Positions 35,340-44,128 are shown, counted from the first letter of the stretch. The stretch is DNA of 64,000 nucleotides from Streptomyces sp. MMBL 11-1 (GCF_028622875.1 NZ_CP117709.1:2108001-2172000); one strand, 5' to 3'. A program made the numbers and translations. Notes: generated from the letters alone by a model not told the origin.

Positions 35340-35819
35340 TCAGGGGCCGTCCACCGCGCGGCCGGTGGTCCACCGGCCCCCGGGGATGAGGACGCCGCCG
35401 GTCCGCAGCGAGCGGGTGACGGCGGCCGCGGCAAGGTAGACCCAGGCCCGCGCGGGCTCCCCCGCCTCCGACGCCCCCTGACCCGGCAGCTCGACCTCGC
35501 GGACGACGCGTTCGTACAGGTTGCGCGGGTGGCCGGGGCCGAGGAACTCCTCCAGGTGGTCCAGCAGCCCGAGCAGTTCCCCGTACACCCCCGGCGCGGC
35601 GACGAGCAGCGTGCCGTGGACACGGCCGTGGCCGTCGATCGCGTACGGGTAGCCGGGGCCGTCGTAGAGCAGGGCCCGGGGCAGCACGGCAGGCCGCTCC
35701 CCCGCCGTGCGGCCCCGGAGGAACAGGTCGTGGTTGGGTTCGCCCGGCAGCAGCGTTCCGTACACGAAGAAGGGCAGCTCGCCGGCGACCGGGCCGCCGG
35801 GGGCGGTCATCATGGTCAT
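35340..35819 (-). CDS. Gamma-glutamylcyclotransferase-like (AIG2) protein
   Basis: 159 residues from ATG 35819. A GTG at 35831 overlaps the cutA stop (GTGA) and would add four residues; coupling makes it a fair alternative. The family signature is PFFVYGTLLPGEPNHDLFL (the YGTL loop), and a later glutamate in HLEEFLGPGH fits the catalytic region. GGCT-fold enzymes cleave gamma-glutamyl dipeptides to 5-oxoproline, but several family members act on other amides. It is third in the minus-strand set after the SoxR-box FMN reductase and cutA, hinting at thiol/metal stress. Confidence 0.85.
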   Translation of the reverse strand: MTMMTAPGGPVAGELPFFVYGTLLPGEPNHDLFLRGRTAGERPAVLPRALLYDGPGYPYAIDGHGRVHGTLLVAAPGVYGELLGLLDHLEEFLGPGHPRNLYERVVREVELPGQGASEAGEPARAWVYLAAAAVTRSLRTGGVLIPGGRWTTGRAVDGP

Positions 35820-35827
35820 GGCCGCCG

Positions 35828-36169
35828 TCACAGGGCAGCCGGGGGCGCCGTCTCCGCCGTCACCCAGCCGAGGTAGCGGGCGCTGCCCCGGATCACCGGC
35901 AGGGCGATGATCTCCGGCGTCTCGTAGTCGTGCTCCCGCTGGAGGTGTGCCTCCAGTTCGTCGTAGCGTTCCGCCGTCGTCTTGAAGAGCACCTGCCATT
36001 CCTCTGTCGACTCGATGGCGTTCTGCCACCGGTAGACGGAGGTGACGGGGGCGGAGATCTGCGCGCAGGCCGCCAGCCTGGCCTCCACCGCCGACCGGGC
36101 CAGGGCGTCGGCCTTGTCCTCGCTGTCGGTCGTGGTCAGTACGGTCAGCCATGCCGGCGGCGCTGTCAT
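35828..36169 (-). CDS. cutA: Divalent-cation tolerance protein CutA
   Basis: 113 residues from ATG 36169, with GAGGAGA 7 bases upstream. It is the usual length and layout of CutA1: TVLTTTDSEDKADALARSAVEARLAACAQI, then VYRWQNAIESTEEWQVLFKTT and HDYETPEIIALPVIRGSARYLGWV. The protein forms very stable trimers; it is linked to copper tolerance in E. coli, though its molecular role is unsettled. It lies 71 bases downstream of the FMN reductase gene and directly before the GGCT-like gene. Confidence 0.95.
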   Translation of the reverse strand: MTAPPAWLTVLTTTDSEDKADALARSAVEARLAACAQISAPVTSVYRWQNAIESTEEWQVLFKTTAERYDELEAHLQREHDYETPEIIALPVIRGSARYLGWVTAETAPPAAL

Positions 36170-36240
36170 CGTCGGTCTCCTCGGAGTACGGCGGGCTCCC
36201 TGCCCGTGGGCCTTCGATGCGATTGTCGGCCCACGGCGGG

Positions 36241-36867
36241 TCAGGCGCCGTACGGACGGAGATTCCGGGCGTCGCGCAGGGCGGTGCCCCACCACACCAG
36301 CTGGTCCAGCAGCGTCTTGGCCGCCGCGTCGGCGGGCCCCGGGTCCAGGTGGCTCCCCTGGTCGTCGAAGAGCGCGCCGGCGTTGTGGAAGGACACGGTG
36401 TCGCGGACGGTGACGGTGTGCAGTTCGGCGAAGACCTGCCGAAGCTGTTCGACGGCCCGCAGCCCGCCGGAGATGCCGCCGTAACTGACGAAGGCGACGG
36501 GCTTGGCCTGCCATTCCTCGCTGTGCCAGTCGATGAGCGTTTTCAGTGGTGCGGGGAAGGAGTGGTTGTACTCGGGGGTGAGGACGACGAAGGCGTCGGC
36601 CGCCGCGAGCCGGGCGGAGACCGCGCCGAGCCGCGCCGCCTCCTCGGGCCCGGGGCTGAAGGTGATGGCGGTGGGGAGGTCCGCCTCGGCGACGTCGACC
36701 AGTTCGGTCTCGATGCCGGGGTGGCTCGCCGCGCGGGCCAGGAACCAGTCGGCGACGACGGGACCGAAGCGGCCGTCGCGGTTGCTGCCGAGGATGACGG
36801 CCACCTTGAGGGGAGCGGACTCGGTGGCGGGCACGGTGGATGACGTGGATACGGCTGTGATGTCCAT
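36241..36867 (-). CDS. NAD(P)H-dependent FMN reductase, SoxR-box controlled
   Basis: A 208-residue flavodoxin-like fold: VAVILGSNRDGRFG (FMN phosphate loop), VVLTPEYNHSFPAPLKTLIDW (flavin ring contact) and VSYGGISGGLRA. It reduces FMN or quinones with NAD(P)H. The upstream region (36884-36901) contains a SoxR-type operator placed against a TTGACC -35 element, so the gene should be induced by redox-cycling compounds. In S. coelicolor an equivalent reductase (SCO2478, from memory) belongs to the SoxR regulon, matching this. cutA and a GGCT-like gene follow on the same strand. Confidence 0.92.
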   Translation of the reverse strand: MDITAVSTSSTVPATESAPLKVAVILGSNRDGRFGPVVADWFLARAASHPGIETELVDVAEADLPTAITFSPGPEEAARLGAVSARLAAADAFVVLTPEYNHSFPAPLKTLIDWHSEEWQAKPVAFVSYGGISGGLRAVEQLRQVFAELHTVTVRDTVSFHNAGALFDDQGSHLDPGPADAAAKTLLDQLVWWGTALRDARNLRPYGA

Positions 36868-36883
36868 GGCGTCGACCTTTCCC

Positions 36884-36901
36884 CCTCAACCTTGGTTGAG
36901 G
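36884..36901. promoter_or_regulatory. SoxR box
   Basis: CCTCAACCTTGGTTGAGG has perfect 8-bp arms (CCTCAACC / GGTTGAGG) around TT and matches the CCTCAA...TTGAGG form of SoxR operators. It lies 17 bases upstream of the FMN reductase ATG. On the minus strand TTGACC overlaps its outer edge, the usual arrangement of MerR-family sites in the spacer of a stretched promoter. Confidence 0.85.
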
Positions 36902-36961
36902 TCAAGGGTGCCGTCCGGTTCCTGCCCGGTCCGGGTCCGGCGCCGCGCTTACGGTGGCCGC

Positions 36962-37774
36962 ATGACGACGTACCGGCCGGACACGCCCCTGCCCCGCATC
37001 GAGTTCGACGGCCACCTGGCCACCGAGGAGGACCTGCGGATCCCCGCGCTGCACGGCTTCGGCCACTTCACCGCCATGCAGGTGCGGGACGGCGGGGTGC
37101 GGGGCCTCGGACTTCATCTCGCCCGGCTGGACGCCGCGAACCGGGAGTTGTTCGGCCTCCCGGTCGGCGGTGACCTGGTGCGGGAACTGATCCGGCACGC
37201 CCTGGGCGGTGCGGGGCTGCGGGACGCCTCGGTGCGGGTGAACGGCTACCTGCCGCCCGGTGCGACGCGCACGACCCTGATGGTGACGGTCCGGGAGCCC
37301 GCCGCCGGGCCGGCCGGGGCGCGGAGCCTGATGTCGGTGCCGTACGCGCGCACGGCCCCGCACATCAAACGGCCGGGCGAGTTCGGGCAGACGTACTACG
37401 GGGCGCTGGCCGGGCGGGCGGGGTTCGACGAGGCGCTGCTGACCGCGCCCGGCGGAGTCGTGACCGAGGGCGCGATCACCAACATCGGCTTCTGGGACGG
37501 GAGCTCGGTGGTGTGGCCCGACGCCCCGGCGCTCGCCGGCACCACGATGACCCTGTTGGAGCAGGGGCTTGAGCGGGCCGGACGGCCGTCGGCGCGCCGC
37601 CCGGTGACGCTGGAGGGCCCGGACGGGGTGGGCCGCTATCCGGCCGCGTTCGTCTGCAACTCGCGGGGCCTCGCGCCGGTGCGGCGGATCGACGGCACCG
37701 CGTTCACGGTCGACGAGAAGCTGATGAGAGACCTGGGCGCGGTGTACGACGCCGCTCCGGTGGACACCGTGTGA
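36962..37774 (+). CDS. Class IV aminotransferase (PLP), ADCL/BCAT-like
   Basis: A 270-residue fold-type IV PLP enzyme. The Schiff-base lysine is expected in APHIKRPGEF; VTEGAITNIGFWDG carries the conserved glutamate that contacts the PLP pyridine nitrogen, and LAGTTMTLL the phosphate-binding loop. Relatives include 4-amino-4-deoxychorismate lyase, branched-chain and D-amino acid aminotransferases; the short N-terminal region and LAPVRRIDG do not settle which. It is divergent from the SoxR-box reductase, sharing a ~90-bp intergenic region, so the box might also affect it. Confidence 0.85.
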   Translation: MTTYRPDTPLPRIEFDGHLATEEDLRIPALHGFGHFTAMQVRDGGVRGLGLHLARLDAANRELFGLPVGGDLVRELIRHALGGAGLRDASVRVNGYLPPGATRTTLMVTVREPAAGPAGARSLMSVPYARTAPHIKRPGEFGQTYYGALAGRAGFDEALLTAPGGVVTEGAITNIGFWDGSSVVWPDAPALAGTTMTLLEQGLERAGRPSARRPVTLEGPDGVGRYPAAFVCNSRGLAPVRRIDGTAFTVDEKLMRDLGAVYDAAPVDTV

Positions 37775-37842
37775 GAACCCCGCCCGAGGTGGGGCGGGGC
37801 AGCGCGCTTCGGCCGTGCCGGACCATGCATGACGATGGGAGC

Positions 37843-38313
37843 ATGCAGATCCACATCGAGGCCACCGCTCTCCCCGGTCGCAGCTGCGGCCCGGACAGCG
37901 ACTTTCCCGGGTACGCGAACATCCACGTCGGCGTCCAGCGCAAGGACCGGCCGGGCGAGCTGCTCGACCCGCACCCGGGGGACGCCCCCTCCGCCTCGTG
38001 GGTCCTCGACTGCACGGCCACCGCGACGGCGGACGGGGTCGAGGTGTCGGGGCCGTACATCCAGAACCGGATGGGCGGACGGTTCGTCTATCTGTCCTGG
38101 GGCACGGTGGACGACGCCGGGGTCTTCACCATGTTCCGGCGCGCCAAGCTGATGTTCGACGACATCGACCCGGACGTCCTCGAAGCCGCCGCGCGCACCG
38201 GACGGCTCACCGGGCGGCTCGGGCTCACCGACGCCAAGGGGCAGCCGCTGTGCGCCCGGGTGCGCCCGCCGCAGATCGTCTGGAGCGCCATGGACGGGGC
38301 GAGCGGAGCCTGA
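37843..38313 (+). CDS. DUF5990 family protein
   Basis: 156 residues from the ATG at 37843 with GGGAG 5 bases upstream; an earlier GTG at 37771 overlaps the aminotransferase stop but has no support. It begins MQIHIEATALPGRSCG and continues with the family-type FPGYANIHVGVQRKDRPGELL and a WVLDCTATAT strand. The domain is beta-rich and typical of small actinobacterial cytoplasmic proteins. The function is unknown. Confidence 0.8.
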   Translation: MQIHIEATALPGRSCGPDSDFPGYANIHVGVQRKDRPGELLDPHPGDAPSASWVLDCTATATADGVEVSGPYIQNRMGGRFVYLSWGTVDDAGVFTMFRRAKLMFDDIDPDVLEAAARTGRLTGRLGLTDAKGQPLCARVRPPQIVWSAMDGASGA

Positions 38314-38383
38314 GAAGAGCCGGGGGCGGGCGGGGCAGAGCCCGGGAGCCGGGGGCGCACGCGGCCGGATGAGCCGGGTACGA

Positions 38384-38430
38384 CACCGCCCCCTCCGGTC
38401 CAAGGGGGGAGTGGACCGGAGGGGGCGGTG
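38384..38430. terminator. Perfect 19-bp hairpin downstream of DUF5990 gene
   Basis: Arms 38384-38402 and 38412-38430 are exact complements (begin CACCGCCCCCTCC, end GGAGGGGGCGGTG) around a 9-nt loop. It lies 70 bases after the stop. No U-tract is present; the stability suggests termination. Confidence 0.75.
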
Positions 38431-38499
38431 CCGTGGGGGGCGGGGTTCCGTCCCGTGGGGGGTGTCTAGCGTGTGCCCGGGGTCCGCGACGTCATTCAT

Positions 38500-38513
38500 G
38501 TGACCTGCGTCAC
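38500..38513. promoter_or_regulatory. Possible Crp-type site upstream of surface protein gene
   Basis: GTGACCTGCGTCAC is a palindrome matching the GTG-N6-GNCAC form given for Streptomyces Crp. It lies about 220 bases upstream of the secreted protein gene at 38734 within a 420-base intergenic region. This is motif match only. Confidence 0.35.
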
Positions 38514-38733
38514 TTTTCGCCGACCAGCCTCACCCGATCGGCACCCGGACCGGCAGCACGGACCGAACGGCCCAGCCGCACCGCCGCCACCTGCGGCGAT
38601 CCCTTCCGGCAAGAGCGCCGCGCCGGTCCGTACGGGTGAAAGCTGACCCCACGTCAGAAGGCGTGGCGGGCCGGGCCCCCGTTGGCTCGGGGGCAGGACA
38701 CACCCGCTCGCGCCGTCTGCCCGGAGGATCCCC

Positions 38734-39279
38734 ATGCGCAGTCCTGCCCGCCTCGTGACCGGCACCGTCGGTGCCGCGTTCACCGTCATCGCGTTCGGTC
38801 TCGCCGCCGCCGCTCCGTCCGCGTACGCGGGCGACTTCGGCCGTCTGGAGATCACCCCGGCGACCGCGCCCCCCGGCGCCACCGTCACCGTGAACACCAC
38901 CGCCTGCGGCAAGAAGGGCTCGGGCATCGGCGACGCGAACTCCCTGGACGCCGGGGACTTCGAGATGCGCCCCGGCACCCACAAGGAGGTCGTGGTCGGC
39001 AAGTTCACCGTGCCCCGCGACACCCGGCCCGGCACCTACGAGATCATCGTCTCCTGCGACAACGGCAAGGACGCCGTCGGCGACCTGGAGGTGATCGGCG
39101 GCGGCAAGCACGAGAAGCCGATCCACGACCGCCCGTCCGGCCATGTGCGGACCGGGGTCGGCGGCAGCGTCGAACCGGACTCCACGCAGGTCGCCCTCGG
39201 CGTCGGCGTGATCGGCCTGGCCGCCGTCGGTGGACTGTGGCTGCTGCGCCGCCGCTCCGAGGGCGCCGAAGGAAGCTGA
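38734..39279 (+). CDS. Secreted/surface protein with C-terminal membrane anchor
   Basis: 181 residues. The Sec signal peptide (residues 1-~32, ending PSAYAGD) precedes a small beta-sandwich with ITPATAPPGATVTVNTTACG and a Cys pair (Cys58, Cys109 region). The C-terminal helix (VALGVGVIGLAAVGGLWLL) ends in RRRSEGAEGS. The tail looks like a sortase sorting signal without a readable LPXTG, or a simple membrane anchor. A class F sortase gene follows by 82 bases, so the two probably work together at the cell surface. ATPATAxPGxTVTV-type domains are common in Streptomyces surface proteins. Confidence 0.8.
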   Translation: MRSPARLVTGTVGAAFTVIAFGLAAAAPSAYAGDFGRLEITPATAPPGATVTVNTTACGKKGSGIGDANSLDAGDFEMRPGTHKEVVVGKFTVPRDTRPGTYEIIVSCDNGKDAVGDLEVIGGGKHEKPIHDRPSGHVRTGVGGSVEPDSTQVALGVGVIGLAAVGGLWLLRRRSEGAEGS

Positions 39280-39361
39280 ACATCCGCTTCCCCCCTGACC
39301 GGGCGGGGCGCGTCCCCGAGCGCGCCCCGTCCGCCCCGGACCACCGACCGAGGACGACGCC

Positions 39362-39994
39362 GTGTCACCGAGCGCGCAGAAGGCCAAGGGCTGGCTGGTG
39401 GGCATCGCCGTGCTGTGCGGCATCTGGCTCATCCAGAACGGCCCCGGCGGCCAGTTGATCCCGCCGCAGCCCTCCAGCGCCCAGGCCTTCGCCGCCGGGC
39501 CCCAGCTCCAGCCCGGCTCCCCGGTCGCCGAGCCGCTCAACCCCTCCGAGCCGGTCCGCATCCGCATCCCGAGCATCGAGGTGGACGCGCCGATGACGCG
39601 GCTGGGGCTGGCCGCCGACGGCAGCCTCGACGTACCGCCGGACGAGGACCGCAACCTCGCGGGCTGGTACGCGGACGGCGTCCCGCCCGGCGCGCGGGGC
39701 ACCGCGATCGTCGCGGGGCACGTGGACAACGCGGACGGCCCGTCCGTCTTCTACGCCCTGGGGGCCCTGACCAAGGGGACCGTGGTCGAGGTGGTCCGCG
39801 AGGACGGGCGCACGGCCGTCTTCTCGATCGACGCCATCGAGGTCTACGACAACGACGCCTTCCCCGACCAGCGCGTCTACGGCGACTCGCCGCACGCGTC
39901 GCTCCGGCTGATCACCTGCGGCGGCGGCTTCTCGAAGGAGACCGGCTACCAGGGCAACGTGGTGGCGTACGCGCACCTCACCGAGGTGCGCTGA
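39362..39994 (+). CDS. Class F sortase
   Basis: 210 residues, GTG start. Residues 11-27 are an N-terminal signal anchor, followed by a Pro-rich linker and the sortase beta-barrel. Catalytic His120 lies in IVAGHVDNADG and Cys186 in RLITCGGGF. The segment after the cysteine (SKETGYQGNVVAYA) has no arginine where many class E/F sortases carry the third catalytic residue. It would attach a surface protein to peptidoglycan or act as a transpeptidase; the upstream secreted protein is the obvious partner. Confidence 0.88.
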   Translation: MSPSAQKAKGWLVGIAVLCGIWLIQNGPGGQLIPPQPSSAQAFAAGPQLQPGSPVAEPLNPSEPVRIRIPSIEVDAPMTRLGLAADGSLDVPPDEDRNLAGWYADGVPPGARGTAIVAGHVDNADGPSVFYALGALTKGTVVEVVREDGRTAVFSIDAIEVYDNDAFPDQRVYGDSPHASLRLITCGGGFSKETGYQGNVVAYAHLTEVR

Positions 39995-40012
39995 AACGAC
40001 GTCCTGCGGCCG

Positions 40013-40804
40013 TCACGCGTTCCACTGGTCGAAGCCCAGTTTGGCCACCAGCGAGAACACCACGGTCAGCAGCACCGCCCGGACGAAGCCGCTGCCCCGG
40101 CTCAGCGCCATCCGGGCCCCGATCATCCCGCCCGCCAGGTTGAAGAGGGCCATCACGGCCGCGAGCTGCCACAGCACGGTGCCCTGGTACGCGAACATCG
40201 CCAGCGCCCCCGCGTTGGTGCACACGTTGACGATCTTCGCGGTGGCCGACGCGGTCACCAGGTCCAGGTGGAGCACCGCGCTCAGGGCCAGCACCAGGAA
40301 GGTGCCGGTGCCCGGGCCGAACAGCCCGTCGTAGAAGCCGATACCGCCGCCGACCAGCACGATCGCCGTGACGATCCGGGCCCGGGTGACCGGCCGGTCC
40401 GTGCCGTCACCCGCCGTGGACGCCCCGAAGGACGGGCGCAGCAGCACGAAGGCCGCGACCCCGAGCAGCACGACCATGATCACCGGGCGGAGCACATCGC
40501 TGCTGATCCCGGCGGCGAAGAACGCCCCGGTCATCGACCCGGCGAGCGCCATCAGCCCGACCCGCACCGCCAGCCCCACCCGTACCGGGGTTTTGCGCAG
40601 GAAGGTCACCGCGGCCCCCGAGGTGCCCACGATCGCGACGGCCTTGTTGGTGCCGAGCACCTGGGCCGCCTGGACGTTCGGCAGGCCGAGCAGGAGCGCG
40701 GGCAGGAGCAGCAGTCCGCCGCCGCCCACCACGGCGTCGATCCAGCCCGCGGCGGCCGCGGCGAGGCAGAGGAGCACCAGAGTGGTCAGTGTTATGTCAG
40801 GCAC
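40013..40804 (-). CDS. TSUP family permease (TauE/SafE-like)
   Basis: 263 residues, GTG start at 40804, with eight predicted membrane helices in two halves. Each half has the family glycine-rich signature: GWIDAVVGGGGLLLLPALL in the first and GGGIGFYDGLFGPGTGTFL in the second. TSUP proteins export or import sulfite, sulfonates or small organic anions. It is divergent from nirB, and the shared 180-bp region may coregulate them. Confidence 0.9.
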   Translation of the reverse strand: MPDITLTTLVLLCLAAAAAGWIDAVVGGGGLLLLPALLLGLPNVQAAQVLGTNKAVAIVGTSGAAVTFLRKTPVRVGLAVRVGLMALAGSMTGAFFAAGISSDVLRPVIMVVLLGVAAFVLLRPSFGASTAGDGTDRPVTRARIVTAIVLVGGGIGFYDGLFGPGTGTFLVLALSAVLHLDLVTASATAKIVNVCTNAGALAMFAYQGTVLWQLAAVMALFNLAGGMIGARMALSRGSGFVRAVLLTVVFSLVAKLGFDQWNA

Positions 40805-40906
40805 GACCCGACCTTAGACGCCTGTCGTCGGGGCTCTTCTCCCCCGGATGGCCGTCGGCCCCTCACAGGGCCCCGGCGCCGCCGCTGAGCGCAAGGTTCC
40901 GCCCGG

Positions 40907-40933
40907 GAAACAGGCGGGATGCGGCCGGGTAAC
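40907..40933. promoter_or_regulatory. Possible GlnR boxes upstream of nirB
   Basis: GAAAC-N6-GATGC-N6-GTAAC at 40907-40933 gives three 5-mers at 11-bp spacing, resembling alternating a/b GlnR boxes (GTnAC, GaAAC). It lies ~50 bases before nirB. Nitrite reductase is a known GlnR target in Streptomyces; this site itself is only a motif match. Confidence 0.4.
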
Positions 40934-40983
40934 ACCTCACGCCCACGCTCATGGCATGAGGACTACCGACGGAGGCCACTGAG

Positions 40984-43602
40984 ATGCCGGAGCCCACCTT
41001 CGACCTGAGCACCCCCGCCGCCGCCCCTGACGCCGTGGCGCACACCGCCGTTCCGACGATCGTGGTCGTCGGGCACGGCATGGTCGGCCAGCGGTTCCTG
41101 GAGGCCCTCGCGGACCGCGGACTGACCCCGGCGGCCGGCGCCGCCCGGGTCGTCGTGCTCTGCGAGGAGCCCCGGCCCGCCTACGACCGGGTGCGGCTCA
41201 CCTCGTACTTCGACGGGCAGAGTCCCGAGGACCTCTCCCTGGTGGAGCGGGACTTCATGGACCGGCACGGCATCGAGCTGTACGTCGGTGACCCGGCGAC
41301 GGGCGTCGACCGGGCGGGGCGGACGGTGACCGCCCGGTCGGGGGCGGTGTTCCGGTACGACACGCTGGTGCTGGCGACGGGCTCGTACCCCTTCGTGCCG
41401 CCGGTGCCGGGGAAGGACGCGCGGGGCTGCTTCGTGTACCGGACGATCGAGGACCTCGTCGCGATCGAGGAGTACGCGAAGGGCGCGGCCACCGGTGCGG
41501 TGGTGGGCGGCGGGCTGCTCGGTCTGGAGGCGGCCGGGGCGCTGAAGGGGCTCGGGCTGTCCACCCACGTGGTGGAGTTCGCGCCCCGGCTGATGCCGGT
41601 CCAGGTGGACGAGGGCGGGGGCGCGGCGCTGCTGCGCACGGTGGTGGACATGGGTCTCGCGGTGCACACGGGGGTCGGTACGCAGGAGATCCTGACGGGC
41701 GCGGGCGCGGACGGCGCGGTGACCGGGATGGCCCTCTCCGACGGCTCCTCGCTCGCCGTGGATCTGGTGGTCTTCTCGGCGGGCGTGCGGCCCCGGGACC
41801 AGCTGGCCCGGGAGTGCGGTCTGGCCGTCGGGGAGCGCGGCGGGATCGTCGTGGACGAGGAGTGCCGGACCTCGGACCCGGCCGTGTTCGCGATCGGCGA
41901 GTGCGCGCTGGCCGCCGACGGCCGCGTGTACGGGCTGGTGGCGCCGGGCTACGAGATGGCGCAGACGGCGGCCGAGGTGATCGCGGGCGGCCGGTCCGTG
42001 TTCACGGGGGCGGACCTGTCGACAAAGCTGAAGCTGCTCGGCGTGGACGTGGCCTCGTTCGGCGACGCGCACGGGGCCGCCGAGGGGGCGCTCGACGTGG
42101 TGTACTCCGACGCCCGGTCGGGGGTCTACAAGAAGCTGGTGATCGGGCGGGACGGGACGCTGCTGGGCGGGGTGCTGGTCGGGGACGCGGACCAGTACGG
42201 CACGCTGCGGCCGATGACGGGCACGGTGCTGCCGGTCGCCCCCGAGCAGCTGGTGCTGCCGGCCGGGGCGGGAGGCCCGGTGGCGCTCGGCCCCTCCGCG
42301 CTGCCGGACGACGCGGTGATCTGCTCCTGCCACAACGTGACCAAGGGCGCGGTCTGCGGGCACACCACGCTGCCCGAGGTGAAGAAGTGCACCAAGGCCG
42401 GTACGGGTTGCGGCAGTTGTCTGAAGGTGATCGGGCAGCTGATGCCGCCTCCGGCGGACGCGGGGCTGTGCGGCTGCTTCCCGTACGACCGCAGCGAGCT
42501 GTACGAGATCGTCCGCACCCTGGAGGTCACCTCCTTCGCCTCCCTGCTCGACTCGCACGGCCGCGAGGAGGCGCGGGGCGGGGACGGCTGCGAGATCTGC
42601 AAGCCGACGGTCGGCTCGGTCATCGCCTCGCTCGCGCCGACCGTGGGCGCGAGCGGCTATGTCCTGGACGGCGAGCAGGCGGCGCTCCAGGACACCAACG
42701 ACCACTTTCTGGCCAACCTCCAGCGCAACGGGTCGTACTCGATCGTGCCGCGCATACCCGGCGGTGAGGTCACCCCGGAGAAGCTCATCGTCATCGGTGA
42801 GGTGGCCCGCGACTTCGGCCTCTACACGAAGATCACCGGCGGTCAGCGCATCGACCTCTTCGGGGCCCGGGTCGACCAGCTGCCGGCGATCTGGACCCGG
42901 CTGGTGGACGCGGGCTTCGAGTCCGGGCACGCGTACGGGAAGTCGCTCCGCACCGTGAAGTCCTGTGTGGGGCAGACCTGGTGCCGCTACGGCGTGCAGG
43001 ACTCCGTGCGGATGGCGATCGACCTGGAGCTGCGCTACCGGGGCCTGCGCTCCCCGCACAAGCTGAAGTCGGCGGTCTCCGGATGCGCCCGCGAGTGCGC
43101 GGAGGCCCGGGGCAAGGACTTCGGGATCATCGCCACCGCCCAGGGCTGGAATCTGTACGTCGGCGGGAACGGCGGGGCCACCCCGCGCCACGCGGACCTG
43201 CTGGCCCAGGATCTCTCCGACGCCGAGCTGGTGCGGCTGATCGACCGGTTCCTGATGTTCTACATCCGCACCGCCGACCGTCTGGAGCGCACCTCCGCCT
43301 GGCTGGACCGGATCGACGGCGGCCTGGACCACGTCCGGGACGTGGTCGTCCACGACTCGCTGGGACTCTGCGAGGAGCTGGAGAGGCTGATGGCCGACCA
43401 TGTCGCCGGATACCGCGACGAGTGGGCCGAGACCATCAACGACCCGGAACGGCTGCGGCGCTTCGTCACCTTCGTCAACGCCCCCGACGCCCCTGACCCC
43501 TCGGTGAAGTTCGTTCCGGAACGGGACCAGATCAAGCCGGATCTGGAACTGCTCGCGGGACCCGTGCTCGCCGTCCGCACCCTCGAAGGGACCGCCTCCT
43601 GA
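40984..43602 (+). CDS. nirB: Nitrite reductase (NADH) large subunit
   Basis: An 872-residue assimilatory nitrite reductase. Residues ~15-330 form the FAD/NAD reductase module (VVGHGMVGQRF; AVVGGGLLGLEAAGAL). Residues ~440-520 hold the BFD-like [2Fe-2S] region (Cys447, Cys449, Cys476, Cys479). The C-terminal half is the siroheme/4Fe-4S nitrite reductase module with cluster ligands Cys661, Cys667, Cys701 and Cys705 (C-x5-C and C-x3-C). It reduces nitrite to ammonium in the cytoplasm. nirD overlaps its stop codon by one base. GlnR-type boxes may lie upstream. Confidence 0.97.
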   Translation: MPEPTFDLSTPAAAPDAVAHTAVPTIVVVGHGMVGQRFLEALADRGLTPAAGAARVVVLCEEPRPAYDRVRLTSYFDGQSPEDLSLVERDFMDRHGIELYVGDPATGVDRAGRTVTARSGAVFRYDTLVLATGSYPFVPPVPGKDARGCFVYRTIEDLVAIEEYAKGAATGAVVGGGLLGLEAAGALKGLGLSTHVVEFAPRLMPVQVDEGGGAALLRTVVDMGLAVHTGVGTQEILTGAGADGAVTGMALSDGSSLAVDLVVFSAGVRPRDQLARECGLAVGERGGIVVDEECRTSDPAVFAIGECALAADGRVYGLVAPGYEMAQTAAEVIAGGRSVFTGADLSTKLKLLGVDVASFGDAHGAAEGALDVVYSDARSGVYKKLVIGRDGTLLGGVLVGDADQYGTLRPMTGTVLPVAPEQLVLPAGAGGPVALGPSALPDDAVICSCHNVTKGAVCGHTTLPEVKKCTKAGTGCGSCLKVIGQLMPPPADAGLCGCFPYDRSELYEIVRTLEVTSFASLLDSHGREEARGGDGCEICKPTVGSVIASLAPTVGASGYVLDGEQAALQDTNDHFLANLQRNGSYSIVPRIPGGEVTPEKLIVIGEVARDFGLYTKITGGQRIDLFGARVDQLPAIWTRLVDAGFESGHAYGKSLRTVKSCVGQTWCRYGVQDSVRMAIDLELRYRGLRSPHKLKSAVSGCARECAEARGKDFGIIATAQGWNLYVGGNGGATPRHADLLAQDLSDAELVRLIDRFLMFYIRTADRLERTSAWLDRIDGGLDHVRDVVVHDSLGLCEELERLMADHVAGYRDEWAETINDPERLRRFVTFVNAPDAPDPSVKFVPERDQIKPDLELLAGPVLAVRTLEGTAS

Positions 43603-43961
43603 TGACCACCGCGACGATCACGACAGCGAGGGACACCGGATACGTCCGGCTCGCCCACGGCAAGGACTGGCTGACGGTCTGCGAACGGGGACTGCTGACC
43701 CCCGGGCGGGGCGTGGCGGTGCTGCTGCCGGACGGGGACCAGGCGGCCGTCTTCATGGACCGGGCGGGCCAGGTGTACGCGATCGGCAACCGGGACCCGT
43801 TCACCGGGGCGTACGTCCTCTCGCGCGGCCTGCTCGGTTCCGCGGGCGGGCGGCCGTTCGTGGCCTCGCCGCTGCTGAAGCAGCGCTTCGACCTGGCGAC
43901 GGGCGCGTGCCTGGACGACGAGGGGGCGGCGGTGCCGGTCTTCACCGTACGGACGGACTGA
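43602..43961 (+). CDS. nirD: Nitrite reductase (NADH) small subunit
   Basis: A 119-residue Rieske-like fold without the [2Fe-2S] ligands, as normal for NirD (MDRAGQVYAIGNRDPFTGAYVLSRGL; no CxH motifs). It partners NirB in nitrite reduction. The ATG shares its first base with the nirB stop (TGATG), so translation is coupled. Confidence 0.95.
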   Translation: MTTATITTARDTGYVRLAHGKDWLTVCERGLLTPGRGVAVLLPDGDQAAVFMDRAGQVYAIGNRDPFTGAYVLSRGLLGSAGGRPFVASPLLKQRFDLATGACLDDEGAAVPVFTVRTD

Positions 43962-44128
43962 CCGGCCGGCCTCGGGCGGCGGCCGGGTCGCGGGTAGGGC
44001 CCGTGCAACTCCTCCGCCGCCCGTTCACCCAGGATTGACGTCCCGTCAACTCCGGTCTCCTACAGTCCTGACGCGCGACCCGCCGGTCCGTCCGGAGCGG
44101 CGGGCCCACACTCATCCGTGGAGTGATC

